Shown piece by piece: positions 55,304 to 63,891 of a DNA stretch of 64,000 bases. The stretch's first letter is position 1; every line of letters starts with the position of its first letter. The stretch is from Microbacterium halotolerans (GTDB taxonomy: Bacteria; Actinomycetota; Actinomycetes; Actinomycetales; Microbacteriaceae), in assembly GCF_003569805.1 (NCBI RefSeq), contig NZ_KZ984051.1:1033606-1097605 (forward strand), written 5' to 3'. The notes below the pieces were generated by a model. The model made no database searches. It saw only the letters and a program-made list of their open reading frames with translations, and was not told the DNA's origin. A program made the translations under genes and the position numbers.

Positions 55304-56211
55304 GCGCGCTCGGCATCGACTATGGCGGCACGCATACGAAGCTGCTGCTCGTCGACGAGGGTGGGGCAGTGCTCTCTCGGGAGACCGTGCCGACCGGAAC
55401 GCTGGCGGAGCTCGGCGCTTCTGTTCGTCGCTTCCTCGAGACAGCGTCGGTGGCGGCGCAGTCGTTCGCCGTCACCGTGGCGGGAACGCTGGACCCGTCG
55501 ACCGGAGTCGTGCGGCGCAGCGCGAACCTGCCGTGGCTCGACGGAGTGGCGCCGGCGGAAGTGCTGTCCGAGCTTCTCGGAATCCCAGGCGTGGCGGTGC
55601 AGGACGGTGAGGCGGGGGCGATCGCCGAGGCTCGCTTCGGCGCAGGCCGGGGCAGCGACGAGGTGTTCGTGATCGTGCTCGGCACCGGCATCGCCGGGGC
55701 CCACGTGCTGAGCGGCTCAGTGCAGCGCGGTGCCCACGGAGGCGCGGGCGAGGTCGGGCATGTCCCGGTCGCCGACAACGGCGTGACCTGCTCGTGCGGC
55801 CAGGTGGGATGCCTGGAGACCGCGATCGGCGGGCAGCAGGTGGGGCTCCGTTGGAGAGATCGTGGTGCCGAGAACCAGGACGCGAGCGCACAAGACGTCG
55901 TAGCAGCAGCGGCTTCGGGAGATGAGGCGGCGGTCGCCGTCCTGGACGATGCCGCCCGCGCCCTCGGCCGAGCGATCCTCAACGTGAGCGCTCTGGTGGA
56001 CCCGGCGCTGATCGTCGTCGGCGGGGGTGTCTCCCGCTCGCCTGAGTGGACGGTCGAGCCGGCCGTCGCATACGCCCGGGAGAACGCGACCTTCCACGTC
56101 GTGCCCGAGCTGCGGCTGGCGTCTCTGGGCGTGTGGGCAGGGGCCCACGGCGCGGCCGCGGTGGCGGCGGATACGTTCGTCGGAGCGAGAGCGCAAGCCC
56201 ACCGACCCTGA
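55300..56211 (+). CDS. ROK-family sugar/amino-sugar kinase
   Basis: A 303-residue cytosolic kinase. The phosphate loop is GIDYGGTHTKLLLVD (residues 4-18). It also has the adenosine-side loop VLGTGIAGAHVLSG and the ROK zinc motif GEVGHVPVADNGVTCSCGQVGCLET with the catalytic-region Glu/His. It should phosphorylate a hexose or N-acylated amino sugar. TTG 55300 is supported by AGGAG eight bases before it and by the four-base overlap with the preceding stop. It is last in the operon controlled by the ROK repressor at 46385. Confidence 0.9.
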   Translation: MSALGIDYGGTHTKLLLVDEGGAVLSRETVPTGTLAELGASVRRFLETASVAAQSFAVTVAGTLDPSTGVVRRSANLPWLDGVAPAEVLSELLGIPGVAVQDGEAGAIAEARFGAGRGSDEVFVIVLGTGIAGAHVLSGSVQRGAHGGAGEVGHVPVADNGVTCSCGQVGCLETAIGGQQVGLRWRDRGAENQDASAQDVVAAAASGDEAAVAVLDDAARALGRAILNVSALVDPALIVVGGGVSRSPEWTVEPAVAYARENATFHVVPELRLASLGVWAGAHGAAAVAADTFVGARAQAHRP

Positions 56212-56558
56212 GCCGAGTGAGTCGTCGACAGTTCGGTGCTGACGCAGTGCTGCATATGCGGGCCGGGGTGAGCCACCCTTGGAGGCTCCCGTGTCCCGCA
56301 CCCCGCTCCCGCCGTGACGCGCGTCAGGAAGCGCACCTCGCGGTCCGTGAGCGGAACTCGGTTTTCAGCGCGGAGTAGTGCCCTGGAGCCGTTGAATCGT
56401 CGGTGCGACCTCGAGCGCCGATACCGCAGCATCCATGCCGTACCGGTCGCGGAGGGCAGCGAGCATGTCTGTGGGAGTGAGCGCGGGGCCGTGACGCCCG
56501 CTCCGATCGCAGTATGTCAGGAGCCGAGGTTCGATTCGTGGCGGCTCCGCGCTGCCCC
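56212..56558. other. Gene-poor spacer with a possible protein-fragment remnant
   Basis: About 350 bases separate the kinase from the LtrA gene. On the minus strand, from about 56520 to 56365, a short frame ends in LTPTDMLAALRDRYGMDAAV followed by a helical tail and TPR-stop. It reads like the C-terminal end of a protein but has no start or domain, so I treat it as a probable remnant. Nothing else is recognised. Confidence 0.35.
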
Positions 56559-57812
56559 CTACCCGACCACCCGCTCCAGCGCCCGGGCGCGCGACCGGTG
56601 CCCCCACAGCTCATCCGCGACGATCTGCACGGCCGGGGCGACGGCGATGATCACCAGGCCGACGACGAAGGGCGCGCCGGCGACGGTGATCGCCACCGCG
56701 CCGACGATGAGCACGACGGCGATCGTCATCGTGCCGGTCTCGGCGCGGGAGTGCGCCCATCCGATGAGCGTGCTGCGCATGATCTCGAAGCCGACGAGCG
56801 CGATCACGAGCGGAACGGCGATGGCCAGCAGCGCCCCGCTCGAGGCGACGTGCTCGGGGTCTTCGATCGCGTACGCACCGACGTGCAGACCGGCGCCGAT
56901 GGCAGCGATGGCGGCGTAGATGACGATGTGCCCGTAGCCCCATGCGAAGACGCGGCCGGGGCGCGCGTGCAGCGCCTCTCCCGTGGGGATGAGGAACCAC
57001 AGCCACCACAGTGAGAACGTGATCGTGAGGCCGGCGAGAGCGAGCACGAGCAGTTCGGGGCTCCATCCGGACGACTCGAGTGCGGCCGAGACGGCGACCT
57101 CCGTGCCGACCACGCCCTCGCCCAGGGCGATGATCAGAAGCAGCCCGTATCGCTCGGCGATGTGGTGCGCGTGCCACGGAGTGCGACCGTGCCGCTCGGC
57201 GACCACCGGGCCCAACAGCTCCACGCAGTACAGAACGAGCGATCCGACGAGCATGGTGGTGACCGTCGTCTCGATGAACGCCAGTACCACCCAGCCCACC
57301 TGTGCGATCGCCAGCGCCGCCGCATAGCGCAGCGCTGTCTGCCGCATGGCGGAGTTCTGCACAGCGACGCGCAGCCACTGGATGAGCATGGCCACGCGCA
57401 TCACCACGTAGCCGAGCACCATGCCCGTGTTGTCCAGCACCATCCGGCCTGTTTCATCCGGCTCGAGCGAGGCGAACATCTGCGGAATCGATACCGCGAA
57501 GATGACCACGCCCACCATCTGCAGCAGTGTCGCTGCTCGGAACAGCCAGTCGTCGGTATCGAATGCCGAGGAGAACCACGAGTAGTTGATCCACGCCCAG
57601 ACCCCCGCGAACATGGCGAAGCCGAACCCGATCAGCCCTCCCGTGAGGTTCTCGTGGTGGATGAGGTTCGCGAGGCCGTTCGCCGCCTGCGCGAACGAGA
57701 TGACGAAGACGAGGTCGAACAGCAGCTCGAGGGTGTTCGCGGCGCGACCGCGCTCGTGCGGATCGCGGCCTGTCATCCGCCGGATGTGATGGTGCAGAGA
57801 ACCGGTGCTCAT
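56559..57812 (-). CDS. LtrA-family integral membrane protein (low temperature requirement A-like)
   Basis: A 417-residue protein with about eleven membrane helices. The family signature LELLFDLVFVISFAQAANGL lies at the N-terminus, with WAWINYSWFSSAFDTDDWLF, HIAERYGLLLIIALGEGVVG and SLWWLWFL later. The biochemical role of LtrA is unknown; it was named from a cold-sensitive Listeria mutant. It is monocistronic and on the opposite strand from the catabolic operon. The start is ATG 57812. Confidence 0.9.
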   Translation of the reverse strand: MSTGSLHHHIRRMTGRDPHERGRAANTLELLFDLVFVISFAQAANGLANLIHHENLTGGLIGFGFAMFAGVWAWINYSWFSSAFDTDDWLFRAATLLQMVGVVIFAVSIPQMFASLEPDETGRMVLDNTGMVLGYVVMRVAMLIQWLRVAVQNSAMRQTALRYAAALAIAQVGWVVLAFIETTVTTMLVGSLVLYCVELLGPVVAERHGRTPWHAHHIAERYGLLLIIALGEGVVGTEVAVSAALESSGWSPELLVLALAGLTITFSLWWLWFLIPTGEALHARPGRVFAWGYGHIVIYAAIAAIGAGLHVGAYAIEDPEHVASSGALLAIAVPLVIALVGFEIMRSTLIGWAHSRAETGTMTIAVVLIVGAVAITVAGAPFVVGLVIIAVAPAVQIVADELWGHRSRARALERVVG

Positions 57813-57860
57813 GCCTCGAATGCTAAGCGTTCATCCGGGTCTGCGCGTGCACCTCGCGAC

Positions 57861-58484
57861 TCACACTCGTCTGTGCTCCTGGTTCAGCAGCGCGGCGTCC
57901 TGTGTTCCGGCGACTGCTCCTCCCGAAGCCCGATCCCGCCCCGCCGCCTTCGCAACGCGTTCGAGCCATCCGGTCCGCGTCGCCTCGCTCGCGTGGCGCA
58001 CATTAGTGAATCGCATCGTGCGGACAGGCCGGATGCCGCAGAAGCTCAGCGTGTTCGCGCTGATCTGCTTCGCCGCAGTGTCGCCGGTGAGCGGCAGGAT
58101 CCAGCGCGGGGTGTCGCTGGTGATGATCACGCGGCCTGTGCGGCCGGTGAGCAGGCCCTCCGGCAGGCCGTTGGACCGGTAGCGGTAGGTGACCTTCGGC
58201 AGCAGAATGCGATCGAAGAAGCCCTTCAGCAGCGCAGGCGTCGACGCCCACCAGGTCGGCGTGGCGACCACGATGCGGTCGGCTGCGAAGACGGCGTCGA
58301 GCGCGTCGGCGAGGTCGGGCTCGAGGGGCTGGTCGCCGCGGTAGCCGAAGTGGCTGATCGGGTCGAAGTCGAGCTCGCGCAGAGCGAGCAGGCGGGCGTC
58401 GCCGTGTGCATCGGTGTAGCGGCGGGCGAGTGCCGCGGTGAGGGAATCGGGGTTCGGGTGGCCGTCGATGACGAGCGCGGACAT
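57861..58484 (-). CDS. NAD(P)H oxidoreductase, flavodoxin-like (quinone reductase type)
   Basis: A 207-residue flavoprotein of the MdaB/YwrO/KefF-like fold. ALVIDGHPNPDSLTAAL starts the first strand and phosphate loop. The flavin/substrate segment is VVATPTWWASTPALLKGFFD followed by VTYRY. It reduces quinones or other electrophiles with two electrons. GGAGG precedes ATG 58484 by five bases. It is divergent from a TetR gene across a palindromic operator, so it is probably induced when the repressor binds a quinone-like or toxic ligand. Confidence 0.9.
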   Translation of the reverse strand: MSALVIDGHPNPDSLTAALARRYTDAHGDARLLALRELDFDPISHFGYRGDQPLEPDLADALDAVFAADRIVVATPTWWASTPALLKGFFDRILLPKVTYRYRSNGLPEGLLTGRTGRVIITSDTPRWILPLTGDTAAKQISANTLSFCGIRPVRTMRFTNVRHASEATRTGWLERVAKAAGRDRASGGAVAGTQDAALLNQEHRRV

Positions 58485-58500
58485 GGTGCCTCCAAGGTTG

Positions 58501-58537
58501 ATCTTGACAGTGCCCACAATCTGGACAATGTCAGGAT
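58501..58537. promoter_or_regulatory. TetR operator between quinone reductase and its regulator
   Basis: ATCTTGACAGTGCCC (58501-58515) and GGACAATGTCAGGAT (58523-58537) are inverted at 12 of 15 positions around a 7-base centre. The layout matches the operator at 11839-11871, including the TGACA/TGTCA cores. Confidence 0.65.
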
Positions 58538-58554
58538 GAACTACAATCTTGCGC

Positions 58555-59133
58555 ATGTCAAGATCGTCGGCGAGCTATCACCACGGCAATCTCCGCGCCG
58601 CGCTGCTCGACGCGGCCGACGCGATGCTCGCCGAGAGCGGATCCGCGTCGCTCAGCCTGCGCGAAGTCGCGCGGCGAGCCGACGTGAGCCACAACGCGCC
58701 CTACCACCACTTCGCCGATCGCACAGCGCTGATGAAGGCCCTTGCCGAACATCACATGGCGCGCCTGCTCGAGGCGCAGCGCGCAGCGGCGGCTTCGTCG
58801 GATGCGTCGACTCGACTGCGCGAGGTCGGGCGTGCGTACGTCGGCTACGCCGTCGCCCATCCGCAGGGGTTCGGGGTCGTCTTCGACCCGGAGGTGTGCG
58901 TGCCGGGGCAGCCGTCAGCGACGATGGCTCCGCTCATCGAGGCCAACGAGCAGATCCTCGCCGAGATCGTGCGCGACGTCGCTCCCGAGCTCGATCCGGA
59001 TGCTCGCGCAAGCGCGGAAGCAGGGCTGTGGGCGTTCGTGCACGGGCTCGCGGAACTCATCATCGCGGGGCATCTTCCGCCCGAGTCGGCGGAGTCGGCC
59101 GTCGATGGGCTCGCGGCGGTCATCGCGCGGTAG
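58555..59133 (+). CDS. TetR-family transcriptional regulator
   Basis: A 192-residue repressor. The HTH is SLSLREVARRADVSHNAPYHHF (residues about 31-52), preceded by YHHGNLRAALLDAADAMLAE. The C-terminal part is a TetR_C_33-like ligand domain (GFGVVFDPEVC, AEAGLWAFVHGLAELIIAGH). ATG 58555 is used; TTG 58549 is possible. It is divergent from the quinone reductase gene and most likely represses both from the palindrome between them. Confidence 0.9.
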   Translation: MSRSSASYHHGNLRAALLDAADAMLAESGSASLSLREVARRADVSHNAPYHHFADRTALMKALAEHHMARLLEAQRAAAASSDASTRLREVGRAYVGYAVAHPQGFGVVFDPEVCVPGQPSATMAPLIEANEQILAEIVRDVAPELDPDARASAEAGLWAFVHGLAELIIAGHLPPESAESAVDGLAAVIAR

Positions 59134-59157
59134 TCGGCGGCTGCGGCGCCAGACGGT

Positions 59158-59285
59158 CACGGCTCGCCCGCACGATGGATCGCGCCGTCGATGCCGCCGC
59201 CGCGTATCGCGTTGCTCGCCGCGTTCACAACGGCGTCGGTGTGCTGGGTCGTGATGTCACCGAGGGCCGCGGCGAGGGTGGTCAA
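59158..59285 (-). pseudogene. Macrodomain (ADP-ribose-binding) N-terminal remnant
   Basis: From a TTG at 59285 the frame encodes about 42 residues: LTTLAAALGDITTQHTDAVV, then NAASNAIRGGGIDGAIHRAG and a stop. This is the unmistakable start of a macrodomain (GDIT, VVNAAS, GGGxDGAIH), whose full length is near 170 residues. No further macrodomain sequence follows before the TetR stop, so the gene is truncated. GAGGAAAG precedes the TTG, a trace of its ribosome site. Confidence 0.7.
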
Positions 59286-59312
59286 GGGGTCACTTTCCTC
59301 GGTGCGCCCGCG

Positions 59313-60065
59313 TCACCGAATCCCCACGTAGAAGCGCGAGGTGTCGCTGCGGTGCAGTGCGCTGTAGTGCTCGATCCGCGTGCCGTCGGCGTCCCACGCG
59401 ACCGACTCGATGGACAAAGCGGGCTGTCCAGGGTCGAGCGACAGCAGCTCGGCCTCCTCTGCGCTCGGAATCACGGCCTGGAGCCAGCGGTCAGCGCCTG
59501 AGACTTCGGTGCGGTAGTTGCGACGCAGATGGTCGTAGAGGGAGCGATTCTCGAGATTCGCTTTCGGGACGCCCGGGAACAGGTCCAGCGGCAGTGTCGT
59601 CTCGACGAGCAACCAGGGCGAGCCGTCCACGAAACGAAGCCGCCGCAGGCGCGTCACACGCGCGTTCGGAGAGATCTGAAGGGCTTCTGCCTCACGTTCA
59701 GTGGCGTCGTCCTCGATCTGCGAGATTACCTGCGTGTGCACCGAGCGTCCGGTCGCCCGCAGGTCGGCGAGGGAGCCTGCGTTGGAGCCGATGAAGCTCA
59801 GATCCGATCGCGGCGGCGACACGAACGACCCCTTGGCGGCGATCTTGTAGATGTGGCCGCTGCGTACGAGTGCCGCAAGTGCTTCGCGCACTACCGTACG
59901 AGACACGCCGAACTGGTCGATGAGCTCTGCCTCCGACGGGAGCGCCTGATCGGGGCGCAGTGCGTCGTGAGCGATCGCGTCACGCAGCAGCGCGGCCAGC
60001 TGCTGCCACAGCGGCCGATCCGACGTGCGATCCAGGCTGTAGTCCCGCAGCGTCCGTGCGCTCAT
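59313..60065 (-). CDS. GntR-family transcriptional regulator with UTRA domain
   Basis: A 250-residue HutC-type regulator. The winged helix spans residues 15-85 (LWQQLAALLRDAIAH, LPSEAELIDQFGVSRTVVRE). The UTRA effector domain covers 95-245 (RVTRLRRLRFVDGSPWLLVE, LDPGQPALSIESVAWDADG). UTRA domains bind small sugars or metabolites. It is divergent from the sugar ABC operon and probably controls it through the overlapping palindromes at 60156-60184. The start is ATG 60065. Confidence 0.92.
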   Translation of the reverse strand: MSARTLRDYSLDRTSDRPLWQQLAALLRDAIAHDALRPDQALPSEAELIDQFGVSRTVVREALAALVRSGHIYKIAAKGSFVSPPRSDLSFIGSNAGSLADLRATGRSVHTQVISQIEDDATEREAEALQISPNARVTRLRRLRFVDGSPWLLVETTLPLDLFPGVPKANLENRSLYDHLRRNYRTEVSGADRWLQAVIPSAEEAELLSLDPGQPALSIESVAWDADGTRIEHYSALHRSDTSRFYVGIR

Positions 60066-60122
60066 CGAAGGCCCCCTACTCGTCGCGCACTCGATTCCGG
60101 CGCGTCGCTTGCTTCATTCATG

Positions 60123-60151
60123 TTGACACCTCTCTCGGGCATCTCTATATT
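60123..60151 (+). promoter_or_regulatory. Strong sigma-A-type promoter of the sugar ABC operon
   Basis: TTGACA (60123-60128) and TATATT (60146-60151) are separated by exactly 17 bases, close to the vegetative consensus. Transcription would start near 60158, giving a leader of about 118 bases before the binding-protein ATG. Confidence 0.75.
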
Positions 60152-60155
60152 AGCG

Positions 60156-60184
60156 TCATGACCAACTTGTCATGATGAGTTGGT
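60156..60184. promoter_or_regulatory. Interlocked palindromes at the transcript start (GntR operator candidates)
   Basis: TCATGAC (60156-60162) and GTCATGA (60169-60175) form a perfect inverted repeat with a 6-base centre. ACCAACT (60161-60167) and AGTTGGT (60178-60184) form a second one that overlaps it. Both cover the predicted +1, so binding would block transcription. Confidence 0.6.
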
Positions 60185-60275
60185 TGTTACAACCCGCAAT
60201 CACACCGCCACCGGTCGTACCGGATGACGGTGACAACCGTCCACGCAACGCAGCGAAACCACAGGAGACACAACG

Positions 60276-61352
60276 ATGTCGTTTCTCAAGTCATGGCGCA
60301 CCGGCGCCGCCGTACTCGCACTCGGGGCGCTCGCCCTCACCGGCTGCTCGGGAGGCACGCCCGACTCCGACGCAGCACCGGGGGAGGGGGAGCCGATCTC
60401 GATCGCCCTCAGCAACGGATTCGTGAACGGTTGGCGTCTCACGCTCATCAACCAGGTCGAGCAGGTCACGGACGAGCTCCAAGAGCAGGGTGTCGTGAGC
60501 GACTTCAGCTCGGTGAACGCACCGGGCGAGAACAGCGCGACCGAGCAGGCATCTCAGATCCGCAGCCTCATGCTGGAGGATCCGGATGTTCTCATGGTCA
60601 TTCCCGCGTCCTCGACCGCGCTCGTTCCCGTCGTCGAAGAGGCATGTGCGGCCGACATCACCGTCATCGTGCTCGACGCCGACATGGATGCCCCGTGCGC
60701 CACGGTCGTGCGCAATGACTATGCGAAGTGGGGCGAGGTGTCGCTCCAGCCCGCTCTCGACGCGATCGACGGCGAGGGCAACATCGTGCTCAACCGAGGT
60801 GTGATCGGATCGCAGCCGGACGAGGCCTTCTACGCCAGGCAGCAGGAGATCCTCGCCGAGTACCCGGATGTCGAGGTGGCCGCCGAGATCAAGGGATTCT
60901 GCGACAGCAGCACCGCGCAGAAGGAGATCACCGGCATCCTGGGCTCGCTTCCCGAGATCGCGGCGGTGCCCGGCTGCATCGGCGGGATGGGAATCGTCCA
61001 GGCGTTCGAATCGGCGGGCCGCGAGGCTCCCGCCGTCGTCTTCGACACCGACGGCAAGTCGCTGAAGTACTGGCAGGAATCGGGCATCGACAACGGCTCG
61101 TTCTCGGCGCTGACCGACCCAGGACAGGGCGTGGCCGCGATCTACGTCGCACTGGAGAAGCTGGCCGGGGAGGACGTTCCCGAAGAGCTGATCCTGCCGT
61201 TGGTCGAGATCACGCAGGACGACCTCGACTACTGGGTCGAGAGCCTCTCCGCCGACGAGTACGCGGCATACCCCTGGGATGAGGAGAGCATCGCCGCGGC
61301 GATCGATGCGGCCAATGCAGGGGAAGAAGCCGAGGCACCGGCGATCCGATAG
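60276..61352 (+). CDS. Sugar ABC transporter substrate-binding lipoprotein (Peripla_BP_4 type)
   Basis: A 358-residue ribose-binding-like protein with lipobox LTGC (Cys24). The two-domain fold is visible from SIALSNGFVNGWRLTLINQV, ASQIRSLMLEDPDVLMVIPA, VIVLDADMDAPCATVVRND and the hinge region AVVFDTDGKSLKYW. AGGAG lies before the ATG. It captures a sugar outside the membrane for the RbsA/RbsC-type components that follow. The sugar cannot be named. The C-tail is acidic and Ala-rich. Confidence 0.92.
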   Translation: MSFLKSWRTGAAVLALGALALTGCSGGTPDSDAAPGEGEPISIALSNGFVNGWRLTLINQVEQVTDELQEQGVVSDFSSVNAPGENSATEQASQIRSLMLEDPDVLMVIPASSTALVPVVEEACAADITVIVLDADMDAPCATVVRNDYAKWGEVSLQPALDAIDGEGNIVLNRGVIGSQPDEAFYARQQEILAEYPDVEVAAEIKGFCDSSTAQKEITGILGSLPEIAAVPGCIGGMGIVQAFESAGREAPAVVFDTDGKSLKYWQESGIDNGSFSALTDPGQGVAAIYVALEKLAGEDVPEELILPLVEITQDDLDYWVESLSADEYAAYPWDEESIAAAIDAANAGEEAEAPAIR

Positions 61353-61387
61353 CGATCAGAGAACCGGATGAGCAAGAGGACGAGACA

Positions 61388-62911
61388 ATGGTGACAGGCG
61401 CGAAAGCCCCATCGCCGCCGCTGACCCGCGCGGAGCTGAGACCGCTGCTGGTGGCGAGCGGGCTCGAGAAGCGGTACGGCAGCACAACGGCGATCGGCGG
61501 AGTCGACCTCACGATCGCCCAGGGCGAAGTACTCGGCCTGGTGGGGCACAACGGTGCGGGAAAGAGCACGCTGACCCGTATCCTCGCGGCGCGTGAGCGG
61601 CCCGATCTCGGTACGGTCTCTCCATCCGGATCCGATGATGGATCCGGATGGACCGAGAACCGTGCCAGGCGATTCGGAGTGCGTACGGTCTATCAGGAGC
61701 TCGCTCTCTGCCCGGACCTGACGGCGGTGGAGAACGCCTACCTCTCCGAAACGCGGGCCACAGGGCCATTCACCTGGAATCGTGCATCCGAGGGCCGCCT
61801 GCTCGCGGTGCTCGACGACGTGTTCCCGGGGCACGGCATCACGGTGATCCGGCGCACGGGCGAGCTCTCGATGGCGCAGCGCCAGATGATCGAGATCGCC
61901 CGTGCGCTCTGCACCGACCGCCTCTCTCTGCTCATCCTCGATGAGCCGACGGAGTCTCTCGACGCCGATCGCGCGGCCCAGCTCTACGCGCATCTGCGCC
62001 GGCTGACCGCGGATGGCGTGAGTGCGCTGCTGATCTCGCACCGGATGCAGGAGGTCGTGGACAACAGCGACCGCATCCTCGTGATGAAGGACGGCAGGAT
62101 GGTCGACACCTTCGATGCGGTTTCGGTCACCGAGGACGAACTGCTCGTGGCGATGGGCGGCAGCGTTCGGGCGGACACGGAGACCATCAGACGAGTGGCG
62201 CCGGAGGCTGCCGATCGCGCTCGTGTCGGTGCCGATCAGGCTGTCCTCGCCGAGATCCACAGCGGCGTCGGTGCGTCGTTGACCGCTCACCGGGGCGAGA
62301 TCATCGGCCTGGCGGGCCTCGCCGGTCAAGGGCAGGATGAGGTTCTCGAGCGCCTCTGGCACCCTCGGATGATCGGGCGCGGCGTGCGCGTGCCCCGCGC
62401 GCGTGCCTACGTGCCGGGCGATCGTCAGACGTCAGGGATCCTGCCGCTGTGGAGCGTTGCGGAGAACCTGACGATCTCGGCAGGTCGTGTGATCAGTCGT
62501 TTCGGATTGATCAGCAGTCGGCGCAAGCGCGAGCTCGCGGCCCACTGGGTCGACCTGCTCAAAGTGCGCGGCGGTGCCTCTGCGCCGATCACGTCTCTCA
62601 GCGGAGGCAACCAGCAGAAGATGCTCGTCGCCCGCGCATTCGCATCCGACGCGGATCTCGTGCTGCTCGACGATCCGTTCCGAGGCGTCGACGTGGCCAC
62701 CAAGAACGAGCTCTATGCGCTCATGAAGGCGGAAGCCGCACGCGGTCGATGCGTCGTCTGGTACTCCACGGAGAACAAGGAGATGGCGCACTGCGACCGC
62801 GTGTACGTCTTCCGCGCTCGCCGCATCGTCTCGGCGCTCGAAGGCGACGAGATCTCCGCAGAGCGCATCATCTCGGATTCCTTCGATGAGACCTCAGGAG
62901 AGGACAAATGA
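61388..62911 (+). CDS. Sugar ABC transporter ATP-binding protein, RbsA/MglA-type
   Basis: A 507-residue tandem ATPase. Domain 1 is canonical: Walker A GHNGAGKS (53-60), LSMAQRQMIEIARAL signature, LLILDEPTESLD. Domain 2 has the degenerate P-loop typical of this family (GLAGLAGQGQDEVLE), LSGGNQQKMLVARAF and LLDDPFRGVDVAT. GAGGACGAG precedes the ATG. It overlaps the permease start by four bases. Confidence 0.93.
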   Translation: MVTGAKAPSPPLTRAELRPLLVASGLEKRYGSTTAIGGVDLTIAQGEVLGLVGHNGAGKSTLTRILAARERPDLGTVSPSGSDDGSGWTENRARRFGVRTVYQELALCPDLTAVENAYLSETRATGPFTWNRASEGRLLAVLDDVFPGHGITVIRRTGELSMAQRQMIEIARALCTDRLSLLILDEPTESLDADRAAQLYAHLRRLTADGVSALLISHRMQEVVDNSDRILVMKDGRMVDTFDAVSVTEDELLVAMGGSVRADTETIRRVAPEAADRARVGADQAVLAEIHSGVGASLTAHRGEIIGLAGLAGQGQDEVLERLWHPRMIGRGVRVPRARAYVPGDRQTSGILPLWSVAENLTISAGRVISRFGLISSRRKRELAAHWVDLLKVRGGASAPITSLSGGNQQKMLVARAFASDADLVLLDDPFRGVDVATKNELYALMKAEAARGRCVVWYSTENKEMAHCDRVYVFRARRIVSALEGDEISAERIISDSFDETSGEDK

Positions 62912-63891
62912 CCACCGTCATGTCTCACCCACGTGTGCCGACCTCCTTCGGCACACGCGTCCGGGTCTCTGCGGCGCAGGGCTCACCCGCGCTGCTGTCT
63001 TTGATCGCCCTCGCCATCATCTTCGTCATCGCCGTCGCGATGCAGCCGGCGATTCTGAGCGTGAACGGCCTGACCCTGATGCTGATGTCGTCCGTGCCTC
63101 TCGTGTTCGCGGCCCAGGCTCAGATGCTGATCATGTCGGTCGGTGACATCGACCTCGGCATCGGCAATCTGATCGGACTCGTGACGGTGATCGCCGCGAC
63201 CTCCCTGCAGTCGGCGCCGGTGATCGGCATGCTCCTCCTTCTCGGAATCGTCGCAGCGTACGCGCTCACCGGTCTCGTGATCCAGAAGCGAGGCGTTCCC
63301 GCGATCATCGTCACGCTCGGACTGTCTTTCGTGTGGCTCGGGATCGGCCTGCAGCTGCTGCCCACTCCTGGCGGACAGACGCCGGGTTGGGTGAGCGCGA
63401 TCGGGAGCTGGCGGCCGGACTGGATCCCTTCGCCGATCGTGTTCATCGCGATCGCGTGCGTCGTCGGTTGGTACCTCGCCCGCTTCAGCCGGATCGGGGC
63501 CCGGATGCGTGCGCTGGGCAGCAGCCCCACAACACTCACGAAGCTCGGCTGGTCGCTGACCGCCACCAGAGTGACCGCATATGTGCTCGCGGCCGTGCTG
63601 ATCATCGTCTCCGGGCTTCTGCTGGCATCGCAGACCCGATCCGGCGACATCAACTCGGCCGGGAGCTTCACGCTGATGACGATCGCCGCGGTGATCCTCG
63701 GCGGCGGGAACTTCGCCGGAGGCCGGGCGCTTCCGATCGGTGCGGCGCTCGGTGCCGTCACTCTCGGCCTGATCACCGTGCTGCTCAGCTTCGCCGATCT
63801 TCCGTCGAGCGTGCAATCCGCCGCACAGGGAATCGTCGTGCTCGCGGTGCTGGCAGGGCGCATCATCACAGAACGGATCGCTCGCGCATGA
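62908..63891 (+). CDS. Sugar ABC transporter permease, RbsC-type
   Basis: A 327-residue BPD_transp_2 permease with about nine helices. QMLIMSVGDIDLGIGNLIGL is the family motif, and the later AAVILGGGNFAGGRALPIGA matches the conserved GGxxFxGG segment. The start overlaps the ATPase stop and its stop overlaps the next permease start, each by four bases. Confidence 0.93.
   Translation: MTTVMSHPRVPTSFGTRVRVSAAQGSPALLSLIALAIIFVIAVAMQPAILSVNGLTLMLMSSVPLVFAAQAQMLIMSVGDIDLGIGNLIGLVTVIAATSLQSAPVIGMLLLLGIVAAYALTGLVIQKRGVPAIIVTLGLSFVWLGIGLQLLPTPGGQTPGWVSAIGSWRPDWIPSPIVFIAIACVVGWYLARFSRIGARMRALGSSPTTLTKLGWSLTATRVTAYVLAAVLIIVSGLLLASQTRSGDINSAGSFTLMTIAAVILGGGNFAGGRALPIGAALGAVTLGLITVLLSFADLPSSVQSAAQGIVVLAVLAGRIITERIARA

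Noticed and set aside
57162..59501. 779-codon plus-strand frame spanning LtrA, the quinone reductase and TetR
   Set aside because: It runs across three well-supported genes and an operator; the translation shows no protein-like features.
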